Below, piece by piece: positions 1 through 6,417 of a stretch of 7,467 nt of DNA. Each line of letters starts with the position of its first letter. Position 1 is the stretch's first letter. Below the pieces are notes generated by a model, which was given only the letters and a program-made list of their open reading frames with translations, was not told the DNA's origin and did no database searches. Source of the stretch: an uncultured Eggerthellaceae bacterium (GTDB lineage Bacteria > Actinomycetota > Coriobacteriia > Coriobacteriales > Eggerthellaceae); the NCBI GenBank assembly GCA_934623455.1, contig CAKTVK010000100.1:1-7467 (forward strand). Direction: 5' to 3'. The translations under genes were made by a program, and so were the position numbers.

Positions 1-914
1 AAGGCGGTGTAGGTGGTCTCGCCCTTGTCGGTGCACGTGGCGGGCTTCGTCACGCGCGCGCTCACCGTGCACTCGGCTATCACCTTGACCGACGCGTTTT
101 CCCTGCTCGTCCACGTTGCCGTGGCGGTCTTGCCGTCGGCTGCGAACACGATCTCAGGGGCGCCGTACGTGCTTCCCGTGGCGGGGATGTCCGCGAGCGT
201 CTTCGTGGCCGTGCCGCCGGGCAGGCCGCGCTCCTCATCGGCCGGCGCCGTTGCCGTGTACGTGGTCTCGCCCGGCGTTGCGGCCGTGGCGGGCTTCGTC
301 ACGCGGGAGACCACGGCGCAATCGGCGACCTCCACGTGCGAGGGGTCGTTCGCGCAGGTCCATGTCGCGGTGGCGGATTTGCCGTTGGCGGCGAACTCGA
401 TGATGGGCGCTCCGTACGCGTGTCCCGTTGCGGGGATGTCCGCGATATTCTTAGTAGCAACACCCTTGGTCAGGCCGCGCTCCTCGTCGGCCGCGGCGAC
501 GGCGGTGTAGGTCGTCACGCCGTTGGCGGTGCAGGTAGCCGCGCGCGTGGTCTCGGATGACACCGAACAGGGCTCGCTTACAACGTGGCTCGCGTCGCGC
601 AGGCACCTCCAGGTTGCCGTGGCCGATTTCCCATCGGGCGCGAATGCGATTTCCGGGGCGCCGAACACGTGCCCCTTGGCGGGAATGTCCGCAATCGTCT
701 TCGTTGCCGTTGCGGCAGGCCAGCCATCGGCGGCGGCGACGTCAACGGAGTACTCCATCGTGCCCGCCGCATCGCACGTTGCTGCCGCAGCCACGCGTGA
801 CGCGCTTTGCACGGTCAGCTCTTTTTCGTGCGAGGCGTCCCTGCCGCACGTCCAGACGATAGTGGCCGTGCTGCCGTCATCCGAGAACGTCACCGTGGGA
901 GCGCCGCAATCGTG
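1..914 (-). repeat. Tandem modules of about 83 residues, three complete and one cut by the window edge
   Basis: Module starts lie at 914, 671, 422 and 173, giving 81, 83, 83 and more than 57 residues. The shared pattern is G-x-P-x-I-x-F-A-x-D-G-K-S/T-A-T-A-T-W-x-C, D-x-S-H, a Cys-x-V segment, A-T-C with G-x-x-x-Y-T-A, ADEERGL, and a T-K-x-I-A-D-I-P-A-x-G-H end. They probably form beta-rich stalk units that lift the repeat domains away from the cell wall (inference). The third module has lost the ATC cysteine. The fourth has lost the WxC cysteine, the SH histidine and the preceding GH histidine. Confidence 0.8.
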
Positions 915-3534
915 TCCCAGCGCAGGCACCTCAGTACGCGGCTCAATCTCCTGCCCGCATACCGAGCAGTGGCTGCCGGCGCTGAAGCCGGGTTCAGTGC
1001 ACGTCGCCTCGGTCGCGGCGTCTTGGACGACGACGTGGCCCTTTGCCGGAACTGTCTCCTGGGCGACAAGGATCTCGCCGCAGCGGGAGCAATGGAAGCC
1101 GCCCGTCAAGCCAGGCTCGGTGCATGTTGCGTCAACGGCATCGTCGGCCACGGGGTCGTGCCCGCCCAAAGACGCAACGGTCTCTTGCGCAACAAGGACC
1201 TGCCCGCATACCGAGCAATGGCTGCCCTCGGTCAGGCCCGTCTCGGTGCAGGTGGGGGCAACGGCCTTGTCGACGACCGCGGTATGCCCCGTCATGGGGA
1301 TCTTCTTCTGGGCGACGAACACCTTGCCGCACGTAGCGCAATGCATGCCCTGCGTCAGGCCCTCGGTCACGCACGTCGCCTCGACGGCGGGGTCGGTGAC
1401 GTAGACGTGCCCCGGGGCCAGCTCGACGAAATCGTGGAAGAACTCGCGGCCGCAGACGGTGCACTTGCGGATGACCTCGGAGGTGCCGCCTTTCTCGCAA
1501 ACGTCCTCGTCGGCGATGGTCACGATGCTGTGGTCGCTGGGACGGCAGCTTGCCGTGAAGTAGCCCGGGGCGCCCGGGGCGTCGATGCGGGCTAGGCTAC
1601 GGCTAGTAACACTGCTGCTAGTACTGCCATACGCGGTCCCCGACCCGCCCACGAGGCGAGAGCAGCCGTCGAACATGACGTCGGACGACTCCACAGCGGA
1701 AACGTCGAAGGAGGTCGAGGCGTATATGGTCGTAAGAGACGAGCAGCCCCAGAACATAGCGCCCATGTCCGTCACCTTGGAGGTGTCGAAGGAGGACAGG
1801 TCCAGCTCCTTCAGGGAGCTGCATCCCACGAACATTCCACTCCTGGTGGTGACGCCATAATAAGAATAGTAGTAGCCCATTGCGGTCACGCTGCCCGTGT
1901 CGAACGACGACAGGTCGAGCTCCGCAAGCGACGAGCAGTCCTTGAACATGCTCCGCATGTCCGTCACCTTGGAGGTGTCGAGGGGCGACAGGTCCAGGGT
2001 CGTGAGCGACGAGCAGCCGTTGAACAGGTAGCCCATGTCCGTCACCTTGGAGGTGTCGAAGGAGGACAGGTCGAGCTCCTTGATGGACGAGCAGCCGTTG
2101 AACAGGTAGCCCATGTCCGTCACTCCCGCGGTGTCCAGGCTCGCGAAGTCGATGGATTCGAGCTTCGAGAAGCCGGAGAACCAATACCGCATAGACTGGG
2201 GTGCCAAGGGAAACGCGAAAAACGCCGAAGTCGCCTGAGACGAGGCGCCGGCCCAAGGCGTTGTTCCGTTGCCGACGCCCGAGAGGTTAAACGCGTAGGA
2301 GGAAACGACGTCTCCATGCCCCTGCGCCGGCGCGGCATCCGATTGGAACACCAAAGCGCCGTCGGAATAAAGCACGGCTGCTCCCATGGCGTTTTTGTCG
2401 GTGAAGTAGCCCGGGGCGCCCGGGGCGTCGATGCGGGCTAGGCTACGGCTAGTAACACTGCTGCTAGTACTGCCATACGCGGTCCCCGACCCGCCCACGA
2501 GGCGAGAGCAGCCGTCGAACATGACGTCGGACGACTCCACAGCGGAAACGTCGAAGGAGGTCGAGGCGTATATGGTCGTAAGAGACGAGCAGCCCCAGAA
2601 CATAGCGCCCATGTCCGTCACCTTGGAGGTGTCGAAGGAGGACAGGTCCAGCTCCTTCAGGGAGCTGCATCCCACGAACATTCCACTCCTGGTGGTGACG
2701 CCATAATAAGAATAGTAGTAGCCCATTGCGGTCACGCTGCCCGTGTCGAACGACGACAGGTCGAGCTCCGCAAGCGACGAGCAGTCCTTGAACATGCTCC
2801 GCATGTCCGTCACAGCCGAGGTGTCGAAGGAGGACAGGTCGAGGGACGCAAGCGACGAGCAGCCGGAGAACGCGGCATTCATGTCCGTCACGGCAGAGGT
2901 GTCCAGGTTCGTGAAGTCGATGGATTCGAGCTTGCTCAGCCCATAAAACCAATACCGCAGGGAGACGGGCGAAAAAGGGCAATTGAACTGAATGCTCTTA
3001 ATGGAGCTATAAGCTGCATACCAAGGTGCCTTGCTGCCATCCGAGTAAGAAGCGTCTTCGGAGAACGACCAGGAATTCACCTTTGCCCCGAATTTAGAAA
3101 GACCCAGCGACGAGTTCTGGAAAACAAGCTTCTCGCCCGTTCCATCGCCATCGGAGTCGTAGAGAACGGCATAATATGCCATAGCGTACGGCGTAACCCC
3201 GTCGGACTGATCATCCGTCAAAGCAAGGGCGTCTGCGCCGTTAGTGGAAGCGCCAGAAGAATCATCGGCGTCTTCGCTTCCATAAGACCCAATCGAAACG
3301 CCGGCGGCAGGCGCGGAGTCGCTCTCCGCAGCATCGCCAGCATTGAAGGGCGCTCCTGAAGCTGCATTATCTAAATCAGTAGCTCCTGAATCCACGATCG
3401 AAGCAACTTGATTTACTTCAGCGTTGAGGGCACCCCCCCCCCGCAAATGCAGGTGCCGGCATGAGACCCAGCACCAGAACCATCGACAGAAGAGCATTTG
3501 CAATCTTCAGCGATGCAGGAATTCTCCTTCCCAT
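1..3534 (-). CDS. BspA-type leucine-rich-repeat surface protein, C-terminus beyond window, frameshifted (OFF) at a G10 tract
   Basis: Secreted cell-surface protein, presumably for adhesion or host interaction, as inferred for BspA-like proteins. The start is the ATG at 3534, six bases after AAGGAG. Residues 1-31 are a signal peptide (MGRR, hydrophobic core, end PAPAFA). A ten-G tract (3433-3442) follows and puts the frame into a TGA at 3418-3420. Removing one G gives an open frame from there to base 1, checked codon by codon. Numbering for nine Gs: acidic Ser/Ala-rich linker about 35-117; repeat domain A about 118-378 (units of the type LxxLDLSSFDTSxVTDMxxMFxGCSS from 202, tail LVGGSGT to PGYFT); repeat domain B about 379-660 (units from 458); CxxCG/GH modules about 660-873; 83-residue modules from 874 to past 1177. 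The repeat units match the 26-residue bacterial surface repeat (TIGR02167/DUF285). Any wall anchor lies beyond the left edge. An automatic caller might start at GTG 3395, TTG 3221 or ATG 3182 and lose the signal peptide. Confidence 0.9.
915..1409 (-). repeat. Four tandem 41/42-residue modules with Cys, CxxCG and Gly-His landmarks
   Basis: Modules begin at the His codons 1409, 1286, 1160 and 1037 and end at 914, with lengths of 41, 42, 41 and 41 residues. Each reads roughly: Ala-Thr-Cys, then GL-T-x-G, His-Cys-x-x-Cys-Gly, V-x-V-A-Q, then V-P-x-x-Gly-His. A more divergent fifth copy (CTVCG, then APGH) precedes them around 1410-1500. Three Cys and two His per module suggest a zinc-ribbon-like or disulphide-stabilised stalk unit, which is inference. 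Such modules are common in secreted proteins of Eggerthellaceae and some Firmicutes, as I recall them. Confidence 0.8.
1555..1967 (-). repeat. 413-bp direct repeat, copy in repeat domain B
   Basis: This is the second identical copy, encoding about residues 523-660. The 433 bp between the copies (1968-2400) are unique to domain B and encode its N-terminal part: the AAVLYSDGALVFQ region, the RYWFSGFSKLESIDF segment and three repeat units. The equivalent part of domain A (2814-3190) is only similar, not identical. The identity therefore covers just the C-terminal half of the two domains. Confidence 0.92.
2401..2813 (-). repeat. 413-bp direct repeat, copy in repeat domain A
   Basis: Comparison by eye with 1555-1967 shows no difference over the whole length, including silent positions. 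The copy encodes about residues 241-378: the end of one repeat unit, four further units (one with a Tyr-rich insertion containing GYYYSYYG), the LVGGSGT segment and the PGYF terminus of the domain. Sequence identity ends abruptly at both borders. The offset to the other copy is 846 bp, a multiple of three. Confidence 0.92.
3418..3534 (-). other. Signal peptide plus short out-of-frame tail: the OFF-state product of the surface gene
   Basis: As sequenced, translation from ATG 3534 gives only 38 residues: the signal peptide ending in AFA, three glycines from the G tract, then CPQR and TGA. The signal peptide has a basic N-terminus (R3, R4, K10), a hydrophobic core around residues 14-25 and an Ala-x-Ala cleavage site right before the glycines. 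The reading frame is also open upstream to 3780, but that extension has no ribosome binding site and no protein-like character, so 3534 is the start. Confidence 0.85.
3433..3442 (-). repeat. G10 homopolymer tract, candidate phase-variation switch
   Basis: There are ten consecutive C on the plus strand, read as ten G in the surface gene, at codons 31-34. With 9 or 12 Gs the signal peptide joins the long repeat frame; with 10 or 11 it does not. Long poly-G tracts in the 5' part of surface genes are the classic slipped-strand phase-variation substrate, for example in Campylobacter. The position at the signal-peptidase site means glycine number can change without affecting the mature domains. A homopolymer miscount in the assembly would look the same. 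Confidence 0.75.
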
Positions 3535-3540
3535 AACAAT

Positions 3541-3546
3541 CTCCTT
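3541..3546 (-). promoter_or_regulatory. Ribosome binding site of the surface-protein gene
   Basis: AAGGAG on the minus strand lies six bases before ATG 3534. It fixes that start over the longer upstream frame and shows that the translation signals of the OFF gene are intact. Confidence 0.85.
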
Positions 3547-3575
3547 TGAAACAAACCAGTTAATCCAGCCTTCCC

Positions 3576-3603
3576 AGTATACACCTCGGGGCGTTTTGAT
3601 AAA
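3576..3603 (-). promoter_or_regulatory. Putative promoter of the surface-protein gene
   Basis: On the minus strand a TATACT hexamer (3576-3581) is preceded, 16 bases upstream, by TTTATC (3598-3603). The -10 match is good and the -35 match is weak. The predicted leader is about 35 nt, which fits the gene start at 3534. No better -10 was seen closer to the gene. Confidence 0.45.
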
Positions 3604-3745
3604 GAGCGTTTCTCTCATTTTTAATGTTGCCGGCAGCAGGGTATTGCGACAAAAACATGCGGTCAATTTGCACGTTAGCCCGAACACTTGCGTTTTATCC
3701 TCGAACTCGCCGAACGCGTGCGGCTGGATTCGAGAATTCCTTTTC

Positions 3746-3774
3746 GGGGACAGGGGGCGAGGGGTCTTATCGGG
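3746..3774 (+). other. G-quadruplex-type motif
   Basis: The plus strand carries G runs of 4, 5, 4 and 3, separated by loops of 3, 3 and 7 bases. This satisfies the usual G3+N1-7 rule for an intramolecular quadruplex. It lies about 210 bp upstream of the surface-gene start. Folding and function are not shown by the sequence. Confidence 0.5.
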
Positions 3775-3874
3775 AGACATTCTTGAGCCCCCGGCAAACG
3801 CGCGCAGTACTTAAGGCGTTCAAGGCGTCGAAAAGACCATCCAAGGGAGCAGTTGTTGGAAAATCGGGTGCAAA

Positions 3875-4058
3875 TTCGGGCAAATCGACGATAAATGGTA
3901 GTCTGATTGCCCTATGCGCCATTTTTTTAGCGTTCAAAAGAGCTAAAGGCATTTAAGCAATTCTTACTTGCATCATAATCCCAGGTCAAATCGCTACGCC
4001 TAAATCAATAGGAAAGCAATCAATTTCCTAACCACCATTTATCGTCGATTTGCCCGAA
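3875..4058. repeat. 184-bp segment bounded by perfect 25-bp inverted repeats (candidate invertible or MITE-like element)
   Basis: Bases 3875-3899 (TTCGGGCAAATCG at the outer end, ATAAATGGT at the inner end) are the exact reverse complement of 4034-4058. The enclosed 134 bp hold no credible gene. Weak further similarity continues inwards (GATTGC and CCTAT on both sides). No clear target-site duplication is visible outside. The size fits both a small recombinase-invertible segment and a MITE or palindromic intergenic repeat. A weak promoter-like pair (TTGACC 3984-3989, TAAGAA 3961-3966, 17-base spacer) inside points towards the surface gene in the present orientation. Confidence 0.7.
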
Positions 4059-4065
4059 ATGAAGG

Positions 4066-4106
4066 GCGTTTTGGCAACAAGCGCTGCATTTCTACATGCC
4101 AAACGC
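4066..4106. repeat. Small imperfect inverted repeat
   Basis: GCGTTTTGGCA (4066-4076) faces TGCCAAACGC (4097-4106), pairing with a single bulged T. It sits just outside the right end of the larger inverted-repeat element. There is no T run, so it is not a standard terminator. Confidence 0.4.
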
Positions 4107-4234
4107 TGCACACAGATAGCGGTTTTACTTAATAAACCTATGCGGGCGGTACCTTTCAGGGAAACACTACCCCCGTTATTCCGTAGAAATCTATTATTTT
4201 ATTAGCGAGAACCACGCTTGCCCTAACCATACTA

Positions 4235-4274
4235 TTGCTTAAATACACTCTATATATGTATAATAGCCATACAT
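4235..4274 (+). promoter_or_regulatory. Putative brnTA promoter with overlapping operator
   Basis: TTGCTT (4235-4240) and a perfect TATAAT (4259-4264) are 18 bases apart and lie about 35 bp before the brnT start. An inverted repeat, ATGTAT (4256-4261) and ATACAT (4269-4274), overlaps the -10 and the expected start of transcription. That is where an autorepressing antitoxin would bind. BrnA and the BrnTA complex are known to repress their own operon; this site is inferred. Confidence 0.55.
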
Positions 4275-4284
4275 CAACAAGATG

Positions 4285-4290
4285 AAAGGG
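4285..4290 (+). promoter_or_regulatory. Ribosome binding site selecting the TTG start of brnT
   Basis: AAAGGG lies seven bases before TTG 4298. No in-frame ATG is available at the conserved N-terminus, so this site decides the non-ATG start. Confidence 0.7.
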
Positions 4291-4297
4291 ACCGCAA

Positions 4298-4603
4298 TTG
4301 ACTATATACTATTATCAGTTCGAATGGGATCCCAATAAAAATGCTACCAATATTGAGAAGCACGGCGTTGCATTCGAGGAAGCTTCCACCGTATTTGATG
4401 ACGCTTTTGCGCGCGTTATCAGCGACCCCGACCATTCGGACAACGAAGACCGATTCATCATTTTAGGGGTTAGCGTCAAAGCAAACGTCCTTATTGTTTG
4501 CCATTGCCTAAGACAATCGGGACGATCGATCCGAATCATATCTGCACGAAAAGCAACGAAGAAAGAAGAAGCAACGTATTGGAGGTATAGGCATGAGAGC
4601 TGA
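4298..4603 (+). CDS. brnT: BrnT family type II toxin (RelE-fold ribonuclease)
   Basis: 101 residues from a TTG start, the usual BrnT length. Family landmarks visible in order: FEWDPNKN near residues 8-15, NIEKHGVAFEEA (18-29), VFDD (32-35), DPDHSDNEDRFIILG (43-57) and a C-terminal RIISARKAT motif (about 78-86). BrnT toxins adopt a RelE-like fold and stop growth by cleaving RNA in the cytoplasm; the partner antitoxin BrnA neutralises them by direct binding. The gene overlaps brnA by 11 bases, so the two are translated together in toxin-first order, as is typical for this family. Nothing suggests inactivation. The stretch is more A+T-rich than the flanking surface and chaperone genes, consistent with horizontal transfer. 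Confidence 0.92.
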   Translation: MTIYYYQFEWDPNKNATNIEKHGVAFEEASTVFDDAFARVISDPDHSDNEDRFIILGVSVKANVLIVCHCLRQSGRSIRIISARKATKKEEATYWRYRHES

Positions 4604-4796
4604 ATATGATTTTGAAAATTCCCAGGTTAACCCTTACAAGAAAGCACCGCGCGAGAAGATAACCATTCAGTTGAACGTGGACGTCATTGATTATTTCAAA
4701 GCCGAATCCGTGCGCACAGGCATTCCCTACCAAAACATCATTAATTTCTATCTCACCGATTGTGCGCGGGAAGGAAAGCGCCTCACGTTCTCGTAA
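4593..4796 (+). CDS. brnA: BrnA family antitoxin
   Basis: 67 residues; the ATG is preceded by GGAGG at 4581-4585 inside the end of brnT, seven bases away. The sequence shows the BrnA hallmarks: N-terminal RAEYDFENSQVNPY, the ITIQLNVDVIDYFK strand-helix segment (about residues 23-36) and the TGIPYQNIINFYLTDCA segment (42-58). This is the ribbon-helix-helix-like DNA-binding part. BrnA binds BrnT, blocks its nuclease activity and represses the operon promoter. The likely operator is the ATGTAT/ATACAT repeat at 4256-4274. No terminator is visible after the gene, so some read-through into the ATPase gene is possible. Confidence 0.92.
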   Translation: MRAEYDFENSQVNPYKKAPREKITIQLNVDVIDYFKAESVRTGIPYQNIINFYLTDCAREGKRLTFS

Positions 4797-4818
4797 GGTT
4801 GGTCACAAATGCCGAAAA

Positions 4819-4868
4819 GTTATACTTTGGATTATTATACTTTCAAGTATAATAATTTGAAGTATAAC
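4819..4868 (+). promoter_or_regulatory. Concentric 50-bp palindrome with embedded promoter upstream of the ATPase gene
   Basis: An inner pair of 12-base arms (4831-4842 and 4845-4856, containing TTATACTT / AAGTATAA) and an outer pair of 9-base arms (GTTATACTT 4819-4827 and AAGTATAAC 4860-4868) share exactly the same centre, between 4843 and 4844. Only three positions per arm are mismatched. A perfect TATAAT lies at 4848-4853 inside it, with a poor -35. Four copies of the half-site AAGTATAA suggest cooperative binding of a repressor that shuts this promoter. Confidence 0.6.
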
Positions 4869-4886
4869 AAGGGACGATGAGAAGCG

Positions 4887-6296
4887 GTGCGCATTATGGA
4901 GCACTTTGTAGACCGAGAGCAAGAGCTGCAAACCCTGCAAAACGAATACGAAAGAAACGGAAGCGCACTGGTTGTTCTGTACGGACGACGCAGGGTTGGT
5001 AAAACTACGCTCATCTCAGAATTCATCAAGGACAAAAACGCCCTGTTCTTTCTTGCCACCGAAGAGTCCGAAACCCAAAACCGAAACGCCTTCAAAGAAA
5101 AAGTTGCCGATTTCATCAAAAGCGACCTGCTTCGCGAAGTAGATGTCAAAAGCTGGGACACATTATTCAAATCCATCGTCGATGCGCCTTTGTCTTCCCT
5201 TCCCCAAAGCAAGCCGGTAATCGTCTTGGATGAATTCCAGTATCTGGGAAAAGCAAACGCGGCGTTTCCCTCTATTTTTCAGCGCATCTGGGAAGAAACC
5301 CTCAAAGACAAACCCGTTATGGTAATCCTTTGCGGGTCCTTGATTTCCATGATGAAGTCGCAAACGCTCGCATACGACAGTCCCCTTTACGGCAGACGAA
5401 CGGCTCAGATTCAGCTGAAGCAGATTCCCTTCCGCTATTATCATGAGTTTCATCCGAACAAAAGCTATCGCGAGCTTATCGAGATGTACGCGGTCACGGG
5501 CGGCGTGCCGAAATACATTGAGCTTTTCCGCGAAAACGACAACATCTATAAAGCCATTGATGCGTGCGTGTTGAACCGGTCGGGCTATTTATATGACGAG
5601 CCGTACTTCCTGCTGCAGCAAGAAGTTACCGAAATTGGCAGTTACTTCTCTGTCATACGAGCCATCGCGGTGGGCAACAGCAAGCTATCCGCCATATCGG
5701 CTGCGCTGGAAATAAAGGCAACCAGCTTGACGAAGTACCTGAAAACACTCATTGACCTGGATATATTGGAACGAGAAGTTCCCGTTACGGAAAACAATCC
5801 GGAACGCAGCAAAAAAGGACTCTACAAAATCAAAGACAATTATCTGCGTTTTTGGTTTGCCTTCGTGTACCCGAACAGAAGCTTCATAGAAAGCGGGCAC
5901 AGCGAGATTGCCATGAGCAAGATCAAGAAAAGCCTGATGAAAAACCATATAGCTTTTGTCTACGAAGACGTTTGCAAAGAGCGTATGTGGCAATTGAACG
6001 CAGAAGGGGCATGGCCGTTCAATTTCTCGAAGCTGGGCAGGTATTGGGACACCCGAACGGAAATCGACATTGCCGCGCTGGACCCCGAAGGCAAGAATCT
6101 CATTCTTGGCGAGTGCAAGTATTGGCAGGAGCCCGTGGGCGTAGATGTTCTGCGGAGCCTGGAAGCAAAAACCAATGCCGTTTCCTGGGAGAGAAACGGC
6201 AGAAGGGTGTGGTATGTTCTATTCAGCATATCGAGCTTCACCGACGAGCTCAAGGCTCTAGCAGCAGCAAGGGATGATGTAATGCTTTGCGAGTAA
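4887..6296 (+). CDS. ATPase of the archaeal ATPase_2 / DUF234 family
   Basis: 469 residues from GTG 4887; ATG 4896 (460 residues) is an equally possible start because neither has a well-spaced ribosome binding site (an AAGGGA lies 12 bases before the GTG). N-terminal P-loop ATPase: VDREQEL start motif (8-14), Walker A GRRRVGKT (33-40), Walker B VIVLDEFQYL (111-120), a sensor-like ILCGS (147-151), SPLYGRRT (165-172) and GGVPKYIELF near 205-214. A middle helical region resembles a winged helix. The C-terminal DUF234 part has D394 and E409-C-K411, a PD-(D/E)xK nuclease-like arrangement. Proteins of this family are widespread in archaea and anaerobic bacteria; their cellular role is not established, and nuclease activity here is inference. 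It follows brnA by 90 bp and carries its own palindromic promoter. Confidence 0.88.
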   Translation: MRIMEHFVDREQELQTLQNEYERNGSALVVLYGRRRVGKTTLISEFIKDKNALFFLATEESETQNRNAFKEKVADFIKSDLLREVDVKSWDTLFKSIVDAPLSSLPQSKPVIVLDEFQYLGKANAAFPSIFQRIWEETLKDKPVMVILCGSLISMMKSQTLAYDSPLYGRRTAQIQLKQIPFRYYHEFHPNKSYRELIEMYAVTGGVPKYIELFRENDNIYKAIDACVLNRSGYLYDEPYFLLQQEVTEIGSYFSVIRAIAVGNSKLSAISAALEIKATSLTKYLKTLIDLDILEREVPVTENNPERSKKGLYKIKDNYLRFWFAFVYPNRSFIESGHSEIAMSKIKKSLMKNHIAFVYEDVCKERMWQLNAEGAWPFNFSKLGRYWDTRTEIDIAALDPEGKNLILGECKYWQEPVGVDVLRSLEAKTNAVSWERNGRRVWYVLFSISSFTDELKALAAARDDVMLCE

Positions 6297-6334
6297 CGCA
6301 GAGGCGCATACACCGCCGAACGTATGTAAACACA

Positions 6335-6372
6335 AAAGCGGGCTGCGCCATTGTCGCAGCCCGCTTTGTTTT
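6335..6372. terminator. Bidirectional rho-independent terminator between convergent genes
   Basis: A perfect 13-bp stem (6335-6347 with 6355-6367, sequence AAAGCGGGCTGCG and its complement) has a 7-base loop. A T-rich stretch follows on the plus strand and an A-rich stretch precedes it, so it can end transcripts from both sides. It lies 38 bp after the ATPase stop and about 45 bp after the chaperone stop. Confidence 0.9.
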
Positions 6373-6417
6373 CGGAATGGATTTTATCGCTAGCTGCAAC
6401 GCAGCGCGCCCGCGCCG

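Larger units (their letters stand above)
3604..4234. other. Long intergenic region between the surface gene and brnT
   Basis: No gene is supported here. Open frames across 3461-3956 on both strands have no ribosome binding sites, and their translations are not protein-like. The region contains the G-quadruplex-type motif, the 25-bp inverted-repeat element and the smaller inverted repeat at 4066-4106. The segment 4107-4234 is A+T-rich and shows nothing recognisable. Confidence 0.6.

Noticed and set aside
915..1409. Tandem spacing of about 123 bp considered as a CRISPR-like array
   Set aside because: The periodicity is that of coding modules. The repeats differ at many silent positions and there are no constant repeat/unique spacer units.
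13..1595. Long plus-strand open frames (13-510, 523-1404, 807-1595) opposite the surface gene
   Set aside because: They are antisense shadows of the G+C-rich repeat modules. Their repetitive Ala/Val/Ser-rich translations only mirror the minus-strand repeats, and no ribosome binding sites are present.
1618..2982. Minus-strand open frames rich in Leu, Arg and His (1618-2256, 2464-2982) and the twin 91-codon plus-strand frames (1585-1860, 2431-2706)
   Set aside because: They lie in the wrong frames of the LRR coding region. The correct frame gives the regular LDLSSFDTSKVTDM repeats, and the twin frames are a by-product of the 413-bp duplication.
3418..3780. A 120-residue reading of the surface-gene start, beginning at 3780
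   Set aside because: The part before residue 83 is not protein-like, crosses the likely promoter and has no ribosome binding site. The signal peptide starts at 3534.
3461..3956. Plus- and minus-strand small open frames in the intergenic region
   Set aside because: No ribosome binding sites or recognisable motifs; they run through the promoter, the G-quadruplex-type motif and part of the inverted repeat.
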